64,000 bases of DNA from Ignavibacteria bacterium (GCA_030684555.1 JAUXVN010000074.1:43396-107395); one strand, 5' to 3'; shown: positions 37,318-47,942, counted from the first letter of the stretch. Numbers and translations: made by a program. Notes: generated from the sequence alone by a model not told the origin.

Positions 37318-38448
37318 CTATAATACTATTTTACTAATTAAACCTAATTGATCAGTAAATTGTTTTACCGATTGATAAACTTCTGAAACACTTAAGTTTT
37401 TCATACATTCATAAGAATCGCAAAACTCTCCACCTCGTGTGTAGCAGTATTTTGTATTTAGGGGTGAACAATGGATTTCTTTTCGAATATAACTATGAAT
37501 CTTCCCATATGGGACATGAGTAATGGGATTTGTAGGTCCATAGATAGTGAAAGTGGGCTTCCCTAACAAACTCGAAATATGTACTGGACCGGAATCGTTG
37601 GAAATGAGTAATGACATTTCTTCATTCAGATCAATAAAATCCTCAATACTTTTAGTTTCATTATAAGGAATTCCTACACTATTTAATAGTTCTTTTAATT
37701 CAGAATTTTTATCGTCCAAAGGGAAAACAAATTCAACAGCAAATCCGGTTTTTAACTCTTTTGCTAATTCGATAAAATTTTGGATTCCCCATTCCTTAGC
37801 TTCCCAACCGGCAAAAGGGTGTATCAGAATTCTTCCTGTAGTTATATAATTTTGGGGGAATTCTTTATCGTATTTATATGAATTCATATCCTTATACAAA
37901 TTGATACAATTTATATAGAGGTCAGTTAGGTGCTGAACATTTGTTTTAAGGGAATATCTATCATAAGCACTAATCAAAATATCGTCACTTAATCCTATTA
38001 CTCTATTTATTTTTTGTCCAATAAAAAGCGATACCGAAGTAAGTGTTCCGGTAATATCAATAACATCATAAGGTTTTTGATTTGAGAAAATTTTTCTCAG
38101 TTTTCTTTTTGCACAACGCCCTTCGAATAAAAAGTCAGATAGATCAAAAGTAATTATTTTTAGCTGAGGAAAAACTTTTTGATATATAACTTTGTTTTCA
38201 GGAAAACAAAATAGAATAAAGTTATTTTCACCAAACTTACTAAATAACCCTTTTAATGCTGGTATCGTAAAAACTGTATCTCCGAGACGATGAAATGATA
38301 GGATTACATTATTACCATTCTTTCGTTTTGGAGTAACCTTTCTAAATGAAAACAAAATTATTGAGAATAGTTTCTCGATAATTTTCTTAACTATTGGAAA
38401 TTTATTTGGAATACTAAGTAATTCGGTTCGCTTTAAATTGTGAATCAT
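37318..38448 (-). CDS. GT9-family (heptosyltransferase-like) glycosyltransferase
   Basis: A 376-residue GT-B protein. It has NNVILSFHRLGDTVFTIPAL near the start, the GT9 nucleotide motif ILIHPFAGWEAKEWGIQNF, then LISNDSGPVHISSLLGKPTF and YGPTNP. These are the marks of ADP-heptose:LPS heptosyltransferases, although in polysaccharide loci the donor can differ. A cluster of cysteines (CSPLNTKYC, FCDSYEC) near the C-terminus is typical of this branch. It starts immediately after the flippase stop. Confidence 0.88.
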   Translation of the reverse strand: MIHNLKRTELLSIPNKFPIVKKIIEKLFSIILFSFRKVTPKRKNGNNVILSFHRLGDTVFTIPALKGLFSKFGENNFILFCFPENKVIYQKVFPQLKIITFDLSDFLFEGRCAKRKLRKIFSNQKPYDVIDITGTLTSVSLFIGQKINRVIGLSDDILISAYDRYSLKTNVQHLTDLYINCINLYKDMNSYKYDKEFPQNYITTGRILIHPFAGWEAKEWGIQNFIELAKELKTGFAVEFVFPLDDKNSELKELLNSVGIPYNETKSIEDFIDLNEEMSLLISNDSGPVHISSLLGKPTFTIYGPTNPITHVPYGKIHSYIRKEIHCSPLNTKYCYTRGGEFCDSYECMKNLSVSEVYQSVKQFTDQLGLISKIVL

Positions 38449-39969
38449 TTATAACCTAATAATACCCATTAAAGGAAGTTGAAGTTCTTTAAATGATCTC
38501 TGCCCTATTATCATTGAGTTGAAGATATATACGCTCAAAGTTAGAAGTGGTTTAATGAAAAAACTAATCCAATAATTCAATTCAATCATATTAAAAATGA
38601 TGTATGTAATCGAGATCGAAACTACTCCATTCATTATAGAGATAAACAAATCACTCCACCATATATTTTTTAGCATATTCATTCTTCTAAACAGATAGAA
38701 ACTACAGACAATTGTAATTAGAATAAAGCTTAACGATGTGCTTAATGCTAACCCATCCTGTTTGAAATAATCAACCAAAAAAGCACTCGAAATCACTTTA
38801 AATAGAAAAACGACAAGATTAATTATCAATAAGAATTTAAGCGCTCCAATTGCGTACATTGCTTTATTTATAATTGCAAAGGCTGAGAAAAAGACTAAAC
38901 TTATACTAAACAATTTCAAAACGCTAAATGTCATCACAACATCGTCTGAAGTAAATTTTCCCCGGTAATATAGTACCTTAATAATTTCATCACCAAAAAA
39001 AAGAAAGAGAAATGTAATCGGTATAAATATATATGTATTTATAGAAATACTTCGAATCAGGTTAGCAGAAAATTTTTCAATACCACTTTTAATATCTTCA
39101 GATAACTTCGGGAAGATTACAGTGGCGAATGTTAATGAGATAATCGATATAGGCAGCGCAAATATGTTATTCGCATAACTTAATGACGAGATACCACCGG
39201 CATCCACACTCTTGAGAAAGTATCGATCAACAATTAGAAACAATTGTCCGATAATTTCAATAAACAATACTATGCCTAATCCACTTGGAATTGATCTGAA
39301 CAAACTAAAATCAATTTTCAATGATAAATAGGAAAATACTTTTTCCTTTTGAGAAACAATAAGAAGAATAAGCAACTGGAAAAAACTACCTGCTAAAAAT
39401 CCAAGCGCTATTGAATAAATACTAAAAAACGAATTGAAAAATAAAACCATCAACAAAATGACTAACCCAAAAATTAACTGTGCAATTGCAGGCAAATAAA
39501 ATTTTAATTTCACTTGAAAATATGCTGATAGAACCGCTGTCAATGAGTTTAATGGGATAGTTAAAAGAAATATTTTGAATATTTTGGAAGCAACATTTTG
39601 AATTTCAGTTTTTGAATCGGTCAAATACATTTTCATTATAGCATCGGAGAAAAAGTATAGTAATGCAGATATTATTAGAGATGAAATTAAGAATATTAAC
39701 ATTGTACTATTAAGAAAGGTAATCCGGTTTTTTTCTTTTATTGAAGAATATGAGGGGATGAAATAATTTTGTCCGATATATTGAATTATAGTATTAATTA
39801 CAATAGGGATTACAGCACCTACAAGATATAAATCGAACTCCTGCCGGAGACCAAAAAAAGCAGCAAATACAGATTCACGGGCAAGTCCAACACCTTTTCC
39901 CAATACATTAAACACAATTAGATAAAAAGATGTCCCTGCTGCAGTGGCAAAAAATTTATGTTTAAACAT
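38449..39969 (-). CDS. MurJ/MviN-family lipid-linked sugar flippase
   Basis: A 506-residue membrane protein with about 14 hydrophobic helices. The N-terminus contains NVLGKGVGLARESVFAAFFG and the pattern of the MVF branch of the MOP superfamily. Housekeeping MurJ flips lipid II; in this locus the protein most likely serves as the Wzx-type flippase for the undecaprenyl-linked repeat unit. Its start codon shares one base with the upstream UDP-xylose synthase stop. Confidence 0.85.
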   Translation of the reverse strand: MFKHKFFATAAGTSFYLIVFNVLGKGVGLARESVFAAFFGLRQEFDLYLVGAVIPIVINTIIQYIGQNYFIPSYSSIKEKNRITFLNSTMLIFLISSLIISALLYFFSDAIMKMYLTDSKTEIQNVASKIFKIFLLTIPLNSLTAVLSAYFQVKLKFYLPAIAQLIFGLVILLMVLFFNSFFSIYSIALGFLAGSFFQLLILLIVSQKEKVFSYLSLKIDFSLFRSIPSGLGIVLFIEIIGQLFLIVDRYFLKSVDAGGISSLSYANNIFALPISIISLTFATVIFPKLSEDIKSGIEKFSANLIRSISINTYIFIPITFLFLFFGDEIIKVLYYRGKFTSDDVVMTFSVLKLFSISLVFFSAFAIINKAMYAIGALKFLLIINLVVFLFKVISSAFLVDYFKQDGLALSTSLSFILITIVCSFYLFRRMNMLKNIWWSDLFISIMNGVVSISITYIIFNMIELNYWISFFIKPLLTLSVYIFNSMIIGQRSFKELQLPLMGIIRL

Positions 39970-40916
39970 TAACTAATTTTTCTTTGTTCTAAAAAGTAAT
40001 CAATTGTCCTTTTCAATCCCTCCTCTCTTCCAATTTTAGGAAACCAATTCAACAAAGATTTAGCTTTTGATATGTCGGGCTGTCTAACCTTTGGGTCATC
40101 CTCTGGCAGCTCTTTATATACAATTTTACTTTTGGTTCCGGTAATTCTGATAACTTCTTCAGCAAATTGTTTAATTGTTATTTCATCCGGATTGCCAATA
40201 TTTACGGGATAAATTTCATCAGACATCAATAACTTGTAAATCCCATCAACTAAATCGTCCACGTAACAAAAACTTCTAGTTTGAGTTCCATCACCAAAAA
40301 CAGTAATATCTTCATTTTTGAGTGCTTGATCTACAAAAGCCGGCAAAGCTCTGCCATCATTCAATCTCATTCTTGGTCCATAAGTATTAAAAATACGGAC
40401 AATTCGCGTATCAACACCATGATAACGATTATAAGCCATCGTAATCGCTTCAGCAAATCTTTTCGCTTCGTCATAAACACCACGTGGCCCAACTGGATTC
40501 ACATTTCCCCAATAATCTTCTTTTTGTGGATGTATATTTGGGTCACCATAAACTTCTGAAGTAGAAGCTAATAATATTCTTGCTTTTTTCTCTTTCGCCA
40601 AACCCAATACTTTATGAGTTCCTAATGAACCGACTTTTAATGTTTGTATAGGAAGTTTAAGATAGTCAATCGGGCTTGCAGGTGATGCAAAATGAAGTAT
40701 ATAATCTACTTGACCGGGGACAAAGATATAATTAGTAATATCGTGTTTGATAAATTCAAAATTTGGATTGCCGAATAAGTGTGCTATATTATTTGGATTT
40801 CCGGTAATTAAATTATCTATACAAATAACTTTACAGTTTTCTTTAATGAATTTGTCACATAGATGAGAGCCAAGAAACCCTGCTCCACCTGTTACGATCG
40901 CTATTTTTTGATTCAT
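39969..40916 (-). CDS. uxs: UDP-glucuronate decarboxylase (UDP-xylose synthase)
   Basis: A 315-residue extended SDR enzyme that converts UDP-glucuronate to UDP-xylose. The NAD motif GGAGFLGSH lies at residues 10-18, the catalytic set is in STSEVYG (Thr119, Glu121) and Tyr148/Lys152 in GVYDEAK. Stretches such as [33 protein letters not shown] and [12 protein letters not shown] are diagnostic of UXS. UDP-glucose dehydrogenase, which would supply the substrate, is not in the window. It implies xylose or a xylose-derived sugar in the polysaccharide. Confidence 0.95.
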   Translation of the reverse strand: MNQKIAIVTGGAGFLGSHLCDKFIKENCKVICIDNLITGNPNNIAHLFGNPNFEFIKHDITNYIFVPGQVDYILHFASPASPIDYLKLPIQTLKVGSLGTHKVLGLAKEKKARILLASTSEVYGDPNIHPQKEDYWGNVNPVGPRGVYDEAKRFAEAITMAYNRYHGVDTRIVRIFNTYGPRMRLNDGRALPAFVDQALKNEDITVFGDGTQTRSFCYVDDLVDGIYKLLMSDEIYPVNIGNPDEITIKQFAEEVIRITGTKSKIVYKELPEDDPKVRQPDISKAKSLLNWFPKIGREEGLKRTIDYFLEQRKIS

Positions 40917-40932
40917 TTTTAAAAAAAGATTT

Positions 40933-42069
40933 TTAATTAGAATATCGTTTTAATTTATTCTCTTGAAGCATAATAAAAAAAGTCAAGGTGAAGAAAATCA
41001 TTATGCCGCCTAAAATTGTCCATACGATAAGTCTAGGAGATGAAGCTCTTAACGGAATTACTGCAGCATCAAGTACCTCAACTGTAGGGACATCTCTATT
41101 TTCCTGAATCTTCTCTTTATAATATTGCTGCTGAAGGAGAATATAAACCTCATTTTTAACTTTCACTTCTCTAAAAAGATTCGAAAGTTTTAATCCAAGT
41201 TGTGGAGCACTTGAGAAAGAGAGGAAGAAATCGCTATTTGAACTTTCAAATTTCTCGTATTGCTTTCTTAATTCTGTTAATCTTGATTTCACATTCTCCA
41301 TGAGCGAACTATTTTCTTTTAAATTTTGAGATAAAAGACTATAGTTTATTTCTGTTGCGGTTATTTCGCCGCGTAATTTAGCAGCCGCTTCTATTGATAC
41401 TTTAATTTGTTCCGGGAGTGATACAGCTTTATTCTTCGACTGAAATTCCATTAACTCAATCTCAGCTGAATCTAATAAAACTTTGGTTCTTTGAATTTCT
41501 GCATCAATATATAACCTTGCTTTTTTTGCTTTTGAACTCATTTTTTCACGATTAATCTGGTCTAATGATTCAACCAGCGTGTTCGAAATTGAAGCCGATA
41601 AAGTTTTAATCTCTTCATTCTGATTGGAAAATCGCCCAAACAATCCGGTTGAAACTGGAACTGATAATTTAATCACGCCTTCTTTGGTTATTTCAGTCTG
41701 AATTTCCTTAATCAATTTTGGAGCAGCTTCGAGTTCACTATCCGAATCAAAATAATCGACAAGTTGTAATTTACTTATGGTCATCAACGCTGCAGTTCGA
41801 CTTTTTAAAACTTCAACATATAGTTGAGAACTTGCTGATGTTGAACCACTCATCAGTGAAGTCAAGTCTCCTCCTCCCATTCCCTGCAATAAATTGCCAA
41901 GTGAGTATGGATTCCCTTTTTCAGGAGGAAGCACAGTTACTATCGATTGGTAAGTCACCGGATAAACAAAGAAAAATATCAGAAAGAGAAAAACCATCCC
42001 AATAAATGAATTTACAAAAATCTTTTTTCGGTGATATAAGATTGTATTTAGAATATCGTGAAATTTCAT
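40933..42069 (-). CDS. Wzz/GumC-type chain-length protein without kinase domain
   Basis: A 378-residue inner-membrane protein with one helix near residues 17-38 ([15 protein letters not shown]) and another near the C-terminus ([21 protein letters not shown]). Between them is a periplasmic coiled-coil domain; a proline motif (SSPRL) precedes the second helix. This is the Wzz/PCP fold. It follows the SLBB export protein by two bases. It adds to the Wzz domain already present in the tyrosine kinase, so the locus has two PCP proteins. Confidence 0.85.
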   Translation of the reverse strand: MKFHDILNTILYHRKKIFVNSFIGMVFLFLIFFFVYPVTYQSIVTVLPPEKGNPYSLGNLLQGMGGGDLTSLMSGSTSASSQLYVEVLKSRTAALMTISKLQLVDYFDSDSELEAAPKLIKEIQTEITKEGVIKLSVPVSTGLFGRFSNQNEEIKTLSASISNTLVESLDQINREKMSSKAKKARLYIDAEIQRTKVLLDSAEIELMEFQSKNKAVSLPEQIKVSIEAAAKLRGEITATEINYSLLSQNLKENSSLMENVKSRLTELRKQYEKFESSNSDFFLSFSSAPQLGLKLSNLFREVKVKNEVYILLQQQYYKEKIQENRDVPTVEVLDAAVIPLRASSPRLIVWTILGGIMIFFTLTFFIMLQENKLKRYSN

Positions 42070-42071
42070 AA

Positions 42072-43652
42072 TTACCTGGTACTCGCTACAACAGCCATGG
42101 TTGCAGCCACAACAGTTGCTACCTGTCCAACCACAACTAAAACATCTTTAAATAAAACCCAAAATTTGGGACCGGGTGGATCTTCAGGAATCCAAATACC
42201 ATCTCCCGGTTCAATTTCTGTTACATCATCCGCATCTACCCATTCACCAGTATTAGCTTTTATTACACGAATATCTGATTTTAGTGCCCGCCAGGCAAAA
42301 CCGCCACCGATTTTAATATAGTCGTTTATTTTGAAATTGGGACGATAAGGCACATTCCCCGGATTAACAACCTGACCGATTAAAGTTACGAAATCCTTCT
42401 TTTCAGGAACTGTAATAACATCATTTCTACGAAGTTTAATATTTTCACTTTTGTCATTCTTTTCAAAGAGGGCTGAAAAATCAGCTACAACTTTACCTTT
42501 TCTTAGACGTGACTTAGATTTAAAATAATCATACTCATCATCAGTCATATCTGCTCTGGGAATAATCTTCAAACGTTCAAATTCAGGATCATCATCTGAT
42601 AAACCAATCTCCCTCTTCACAAAAGCATCTTGCAAAGATGCGTTTGGTAAAAATCCACCGGCTTCTTGAATAACTCCAAAAAGTGTAGTTTCATCATCTG
42701 TGATTTTATAAACACCGGGATATTTCACGAAACCTTCAATCAAAACTGAATTATCAATCATATATCTCGGTATATCCCGTACAATAATCCGATCCCCATT
42801 TTTGATTAAAAAATTATTTTGGATTAATTCTTGGTAGGACAAATACATGGTGGTTTGTGTAATAAAATCGTCTTCAAATCTAACAACTTCAATTGTGTCT
42901 AATCTGGCTTTACTTAAAAAACCGCCGGTAACATTAATTAAGTCAAATAAGTATTCATTTTCTACAAATTCATAGATGCCTTGAAATTTGACTGCTCCAA
43001 TAACTGAAATCGTTCTATCGATTTTATCTATATAAATAAAGTCTCGATCTTTTAAATATGGATTGTTCTCTTTATCTGCATTTCTTAGGTATTTAAGGTA
43101 GTCATATTTTTTTATTTCCTCATCCTCACTAACAATCTTTATTTTTCTAAGATTTGATGAAGGATTTAACCAGATATATCTTGAAATAACATCACTGAGT
43201 CTGGAATTTGCGTAAATCACTAATTCAGCAGTATTTTTTATATCTCCCGCAACTGAAATTTTAATTTTCCTAATTTCGATTAAGGAAATATGTATTTCGA
43301 CGTTTTTATAAATTTTTCTTAATGAAGTTGATATTTTTTCTTTGGCAAGATAAAGGGGATCATTTTTAAGATAAATGTTCCCTAATCGGGGTAAATAGAT
43401 TGAACCTTCTCGGTCGATTTCACTATTAAAAACTACCTCTTCTAAACCTACTATAGAAATTAAAAATCTATCACCGGTCCCAACTCTAAAAGTCAGCGTA
43501 TCAATACCACCATCAGCAGCAAGTGAAACTGAAGCGAGTGCTGTTGAGTCCTTTGAAAGTAATCCAGCACGTTCCGGATAGGATACAGAACTTTGTGCAA
43601 ATAAAATAGTAGGAATCAGTACTAATGACAAAACCAATGAATAAAAATACAT
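42072..43652 (-). CDS. SLBB-domain polysaccharide export protein (Wza-like)
   Basis: A 526-residue exported protein with a signal peptide (MYFYSLVLSLVLIPTILFAQ). The Poly_export domain lies near residues 50-125 (FRVGTGDRFLISIVGLEEV) and several SLBB repeats follow, for example ISVAGDIKNTAELVIY, ISVIGAVKFQGIYEF, VLIEGFVKYPGVYKI and VTLIGQVVNPGNVPY. A hydrophobic helix near the C-terminus (VGQVATVVAATMAVV) may anchor it. No lipobox Cys is seen at the cleavage site. It would form the outer-membrane export channel. Confidence 0.88.
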   Translation of the reverse strand: MYFYSLVLSLVLIPTILFAQSSVSYPERAGLLSKDSTALASVSLAADGGIDTLTFRVGTGDRFLISIVGLEEVVFNSEIDREGSIYLPRLGNIYLKNDPLYLAKEKISTSLRKIYKNVEIHISLIEIRKIKISVAGDIKNTAELVIYANSRLSDVISRYIWLNPSSNLRKIKIVSEDEEIKKYDYLKYLRNADKENNPYLKDRDFIYIDKIDRTISVIGAVKFQGIYEFVENEYLFDLINVTGGFLSKARLDTIEVVRFEDDFITQTTMYLSYQELIQNNFLIKNGDRIIVRDIPRYMIDNSVLIEGFVKYPGVYKITDDETTLFGVIQEAGGFLPNASLQDAFVKREIGLSDDDPEFERLKIIPRADMTDDEYDYFKSKSRLRKGKVVADFSALFEKNDKSENIKLRRNDVITVPEKKDFVTLIGQVVNPGNVPYRPNFKINDYIKIGGGFAWRALKSDIRVIKANTGEWVDADDVTEIEPGDGIWIPEDPPGPKFWVLFKDVLVVVGQVATVVAATMAVVASTR

Positions 43653-43665
43653 TTTAGCGTTCTGA

Positions 43666-45942
43666 CTAATTATTATTAATTACAGGCGGTTTTGCGCTCG
43701 GATTACTATCACCTTTTTTGGGTCTGGAATAATAGTAGTAATATTTATAGTAAGAGCCATATGAACTCTTATAAATAAAATTATTTAAAACAGCGCCAAG
43801 GAAACTTACATTATCCTGTCTAATTATTTCTATAGCCTTTTCCATTAATTCTTTTTCGGTGGTATTTGCAGAAACTACTAAAATAGTACCATCAGCAATA
43901 CGGGATAGGATTTCTGAATCAGTTACAGCAATTACAGGCGGAGAATCTAATAGAATGTAATCGAATTTATCTCTCAAACCTTCTATAAATTCTCTCATTC
44001 GGGGTGATTCAAGAGTTTCTGCAGGGTTTGGCGGAATTGTTCCCGCAGTTATATAATAGAGATTTTCTTGTTCAGATTTTCTTAGTATTTCATCAAAACT
44101 TACCTGGTTAAAGAAGTAATCTATTAAACCCGGATAACGATTAGCTTTGAAAAATGAATGCACACGTGGTTTACGTAAATCGCAATCGATTATTAAAGTC
44201 TTTTTATTCGATTGTGCAAAACTTCCTGCTAAATTTGCACAAATCATCGTTTTACCTTCTGAAGGGGCGGATGATGTAACTAAAATTACTTTGAGTGATG
44301 CAGTATCAATCCTCGAATATTGAACTCTTGTTCTTAAAGCTCTAAAAGCTTCACTCGGGATTGAGTCAGGTTTTTGATGAACAATAAACTCAAATTCTGT
44401 TGTACCTGATGTTGTCATAGCTTCAATTTGTGGAATCCATGATAATACATTAATATTTCTATTTTGAATATCTTCAGGAGTTTTGATTGTATTATCAAAA
44501 TAATTTCTGATGAAAGCAAAACCAAAAGCGAGTCCTAAACCCATTACGAATCCTACAAGGATTATCAACATTCTATTGGGTTTGGAGGGACTTGTCGGAA
44601 TACGAGCCATATCTATTATATAAACATTGCCCGGCTGAGATTGTTCATTGATTAGTGCTTCTTGATATTTTTCTTCGACTAATATATACAACTTTTCAAG
44701 AGATTCGCGATTCCTTTGTAGTCTGGCTAGCTCAATAGTTGTTTTTGGAAGTTGATTAAATTTTTGATCGTAGTTTCTTACAATTATATTTAATTGTGCC
44801 AACATAGTCTGGAGTGATTGAAGTTTGATTTCTTCTTCAATAATTTTTTGCGAAAGGGTTCTTAACTCTTCAGGTGTACTTGCTACAATTGAAGTTTTTA
44901 AAATTTCGACTTGCTTGTCTAATTTTGTCTTCAGTTGATTGATTTTTTTATCATACTCTTTAATTAGTTGATCGTCTCCGGTTCGGGAGGATTTGGTTTC
45001 ATTTAATGCAAGAGTTTTATTCAATTCCAATTTTGCAATTTCAGTTTGGAGGCTTTTCAGATACTCCTGAGTCATTCCACTTTCGATATAAGTAGAGATT
45101 TGTGGATCCTTCCTTCGAAGATCTTCTTTAAGGCTTACCAATACTTTTTCAGTTGATAAAACTTCAATTTTAGTCATATTTGCTTGAGATTCAAATTTTG
45201 CAATCTCAGTAACTAAAGTTGACGCTTGCTGATCTAGTGCAACGATTCCACCTTTTTCTTGAAAACTTTTTATCAACTCTTCTGCTTGGCTCAATTGATC
45301 TAATTTTTCACTTCGTTGTGAAGAAAGAAAATTTTTCACAAGAGTCAATTGATTTCTATTAATCTCTAAGTTTAATTGTCTGTAGGCATCAGCATATGCA
45401 TTAGCAATTAATGAAGCTTCGTATGGTGCCGGAGATTCAATTGATATTTCAACAATATCTAAGCCCCTCTTTTGTTCAATTGAAGTAATTGAAAATAATT
45501 TCTTTATCAAGTCAAGCGAAGAAATTAAATTTGAATTTTTTCTATCAAATTCAAATCGTGAATTGTCAAGCAGAAGTGAAAACGTATCCGGCTCATCTAC
45601 AACTAAAAAACTATCAATTAAGGTTTTAGCCACTTTTTCTCTAATTGTGTAGCTTTTTAATACTTCAATTTCATTTGCAATGAATCGATCGTTACCAAAA
45701 TCAGAAAAACCTGGCATAAGCGGTGCATCTAATATACTGCCTTGAGGTTTTGACAATTTTAGAACTGTAGTCGATTTATAAATATCTACCGCATTTAATG
45801 CATAGATTATTGCAAAAACCAAACTTGTAACAGTAATAATTAAAATAGGAATTATGTTATTCCTAATCAGGTCTAAATAATCTTTAAAACTTGTAGTTGA
45901 TTGTTCAGAGTGGAAATTGTTATTGCTATTATTGTTATTCAA
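43666..45942 (-). CDS. Polysaccharide co-polymerase with BY-type tyrosine autokinase (Wzc-like)
   Basis: A 758-residue protein: N-terminal Wzz domain with a helix near residues 31-52, a long periplasmic coiled coil, a second helix near 460-480, then a cytoplasmic kinase. The Walker A motif SAPSEGKT ends at Lys564-Thr565, Walker A' is LIIDCDLRKPRVH and Walker B is DYILLDSPP. The C-terminus carries a tyrosine cluster (YGSYYKYYYYYSRP), the usual autophosphorylation site that tunes chain length and export. It begins 8 bases after the small SLBB gene. Confidence 0.93.
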   Translation of the reverse strand: MNNNNSNNNFHSEQSTTSFKDYLDLIRNNIIPILIITVTSLVFAIIYALNAVDIYKSTTVLKLSKPQGSILDAPLMPGFSDFGNDRFIANEIEVLKSYTIREKVAKTLIDSFLVVDEPDTFSLLLDNSRFEFDRKNSNLISSLDLIKKLFSITSIEQKRGLDIVEISIESPAPYEASLIANAYADAYRQLNLEINRNQLTLVKNFLSSQRSEKLDQLSQAEELIKSFQEKGGIVALDQQASTLVTEIAKFESQANMTKIEVLSTEKVLVSLKEDLRRKDPQISTYIESGMTQEYLKSLQTEIAKLELNKTLALNETKSSRTGDDQLIKEYDKKINQLKTKLDKQVEILKTSIVASTPEELRTLSQKIIEEEIKLQSLQTMLAQLNIIVRNYDQKFNQLPKTTIELARLQRNRESLEKLYILVEEKYQEALINEQSQPGNVYIIDMARIPTSPSKPNRMLIILVGFVMGLGLAFGFAFIRNYFDNTIKTPEDIQNRNINVLSWIPQIEAMTTSGTTEFEFIVHQKPDSIPSEAFRALRTRVQYSRIDTASLKVILVTSSAPSEGKTMICANLAGSFAQSNKKTLIIDCDLRKPRVHSFFKANRYPGLIDYFFNQVSFDEILRKSEQENLYYITAGTIPPNPAETLESPRMREFIEGLRDKFDYILLDSPPVIAVTDSEILSRIADGTILVVSANTTEKELMEKAIEIIRQDNVSFLGAVLNNFIYKSSYGSYYKYYYYYSRPKKGDSNPSAKPPVINNN

Positions 45943-45950
45943 AAAATCTC

Positions 45951-46469
45951 CTAATTACGTGTAATGTTTAAAATCAAAATTGTCAAAGAAATTAAAGTTG
46001 ACACAATAGATATTGTAACTTGTAAATAATCTTTGAAATAAAATCTCGGTTCACCTGGTACGACAAAGATATCTCCCGGTAAAAGAGCCGGTGGAGGAAC
46101 AACTTTATTAAGGTTTTTCTCCCAAAGCAAATCGTTATAATTGAATTTATATAATTGCTGCGTTGAATCCTCAAAAGTTCGGTAAATTCTTAAATCATCA
46201 AGATGCGCGCTCTCAGTCGGGCCACCAGCATATGAGAAAACATCAAGAGCCGTTGAATATGCAGGTACGAGGTACTGCCCGGGATATTTTACAAATCCCC
46301 AAACACTCACTTTAATGTTTAAACTATTCGGGTCTGAATAATCAAAAAACGCACCCTGTGTTTGTGTTAATCTACTTGCATCCCTGCCAATTTTTACATC
46401 ACCGGTTTGGGCATACTGAATTGTTGCAAATAATAAAATAAAGGATATCAAGAACAAGAATAAACGCAT
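45951..46469 (-). CDS. Small SLBB-type polysaccharide export protein
   Basis: A 172-residue protein with a signal peptide (MRLFLFLISFILLFATIQYAQ), one SLBB unit (VSVWGFVKYPGQYLVPAYST, ALDVFSYAGG), LLPGDIFVVPGEPRF and a C-terminal hydrophobic helix. It is a shortened relative of the Wza-like protein encoded two genes further on and is the first gene of the polysaccharide locus. It may act as an accessory periplasmic or outer-membrane component of the export channel. Confidence 0.75.
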   Translation of the reverse strand: MRLFLFLISFILLFATIQYAQTGDVKIGRDASRLTQTQGAFFDYSDPNSLNIKVSVWGFVKYPGQYLVPAYSTALDVFSYAGGPTESAHLDDLRIYRTFEDSTQQLYKFNYNDLLWEKNLNKVVPPPALLPGDIFVVPGEPRFYFKDYLQVTISIVSTLISLTILILNITRN

Positions 46470-46498
46470 TAAAATATTCCTAACTATAATTGAAACGT

Positions 46499-46529
46499 TA
46501 AATTTACAAAATGTATTTTTATATTCAAA
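46499..46529 (-). promoter_or_regulatory. Candidate promoter of the polysaccharide locus
   Basis: On the minus strand, TTTG (46526-46529), 19 bases and TAAATTTA (46499-46506, one mismatch to TAnnTTTG), starting at the ftsX stop and lying 29 bases before the first export gene. Confidence 0.4.
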
Positions 46530-47397
46530 TTTGATGATGGCTAATTTTTATATTTCTCGTAACAAATGTGCTGCAGATCAATCCCATAATGGGCCCAACT
46601 ATAAAACTCGAATAAAATAAATAACTCATCGAAAGACTTTTTGGTAATAAAGTAAAACTAATCAATTTATTAGTTAATCCTTGGATTACAAAAAGTGATA
46701 TATTTGAAAATAGTGCTCCAAGTAATCCAATAAAAATCCCACTAAGAATTATTGGAGCTGAAATCATCATTGTTGAAGCTCCTACTAATTTCATTGTTAG
46801 TATTTCTTCAGCTTGATTTTCAAGAATTAACCGAAGTGTACTATAAAGTATATAAAATGCTAAAAAAGTAAAAATTCCAACCATTATCCATAAATATTTT
46901 TGAGAAGTATTTATCAATTTAAGTGCTCTATTATATAAATCGGATTCAAAGAAAACACTTTCAACTCCCTGGATTTCCTCAAATTTATCAAGAACTGTTT
47001 TTATATTTCGATTATCTAAAGTTGATGGAGACAATGTAACCACGAATGAGGCGGGAAGTGGGTTATTTTTTAATATTTTGGAAAAATCTTCCCCCGTTTC
47101 TTTAATAAATTTCTTTTTCGCTTCATCTTTACTTATATAAAAAGATTTTTCGACATATCCGGTCGAGTTTATCTCACTTAGAATTTGTTTCTGTTTATTA
47201 AGATCAATATTTTCTAACAAAAAAATATTGACGAAAAAATTCTTCTTTATCTCTGACTCATAGTATTCAGAAAAGTGGACTGAATAAAAAGTCAATTGGA
47301 TTAAGAAAATACTTATAGTTGTAGATATAAAAGCGAAACTGAAAGAAATTTTCGTTCTTCCTATAGACCTAAATGTTTCTTTAATAATAAATAACAT
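46525..47397 (-). CDS. ftsX: Cell-division protein FtsX (permease-like)
   Basis: A 290-residue membrane protein with four helices (near residues 20-40, 170-190, 215-240, 260-285) and an extracellular domain between the first two. Sequence features are FSFAFISTTISIFLIQLTFY, the region PLPASFVVTLSPSTLD, GVESVFFESDLYNRALKLI, and EEILTMKLVGAST, the cytoplasmic coupling stretch typical of FtsX. It works with the ATPase FtsE to activate cell-wall hydrolases at the septum. ftsE is not adjacent here. It follows the two lipoproteins after 5 bases. Confidence 0.92.
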   Translation of the reverse strand: MLFIIKETFRSIGRTKISFSFAFISTTISIFLIQLTFYSVHFSEYYESEIKKNFFVNIFLLENIDLNKQKQILSEINSTGYVEKSFYISKDEAKKKFIKETGEDFSKILKNNPLPASFVVTLSPSTLDNRNIKTVLDKFEEIQGVESVFFESDLYNRALKLINTSQKYLWIMVGIFTFLAFYILYSTLRLILENQAEEILTMKLVGASTMMISAPIILSGIFIGLLGALFSNISLFVIQGLTNKLISFTLLPKSLSMSYLFYSSFIVGPIMGLICSTFVTRNIKISHHQI

Positions 47398-47402
47398 AAT
47401 TT

Positions 47403-47942
47403 TTAAAAATTTGATTCGTCAAGCCATCGATGTATAGCCCAATTATTTGTATTGGCATTTTTTTTAAGTAAAAGATTTACTCTACCGTCAATCCTAATTA
47501 CATCAGTTGGATTAAAAGTGATAGTCAAATTAAAACCTCTTATCAGATTTGCTTCAACTGAATCTTGAGAAGATGCGACAACATTATTCCAAATTAGATC
47601 AAGTCTCTCAGCATTTTGGAATAATCCGTGAGTTGCCTTCATTTCCTCGTCTCTCCCCCATGAAACATCAAAACCTAAATCATAGTTTCTGTAAGTAAAG
47701 AGAAAGTCATCTCCCAAAAGTCTACCATATATTGTAGAATCTTTAAAAGTATATGAATACTGTAAATTCTGAAAAACACCATCAACGGTTGTCAAATCTG
47801 AAAGGCTTCCACTTGTTTCAGAATTAAAATCCAGTTTAGGGGCAAATGGGTTAATACAAGCATTTAATTGAAAAAAAAGAACTCCAATTAAAATACTAAT
47901 AATTAAACTGCCCTTTAAGTTCACTCCATGTTGGTGATTCAC
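47403..47942 (-). CDS. Lipoprotein, NTF2-like, related to its upstream neighbour
   Basis: A 179-residue protein with a lipoprotein signal (IISILIGVLFFQLNAC, lipobox LNAC). The mature part resembles the upstream lipoprotein in layout: an opening helix (GVFQNLQYSYTFKDST), a SWGRDEEM motif and a final NNWAIHRWLDES, compared with NWSRNNEEQ and FGWTIFNWQDIK there. Both fit an NTF2-like fold. The start is a GTG at 47942; a second GTG at 47924 gives a cleaner signal peptide. It overlaps the upstream gene by 47 bases. Confidence 0.65.
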   Translation of the reverse strand: MNHQHGVNLKGSLIISILIGVLFFQLNACINPFAPKLDFNSETSGSLSDLTTVDGVFQNLQYSYTFKDSTIYGRLLGDDFLFTYRNYDLGFDVSWGRDEEMKATHGLFQNAERLDLIWNNVVASSQDSVEANLIRGFNLTITFNPTDVIRIDGRVNLLLKKNANTNNWAIHRWLDESNF

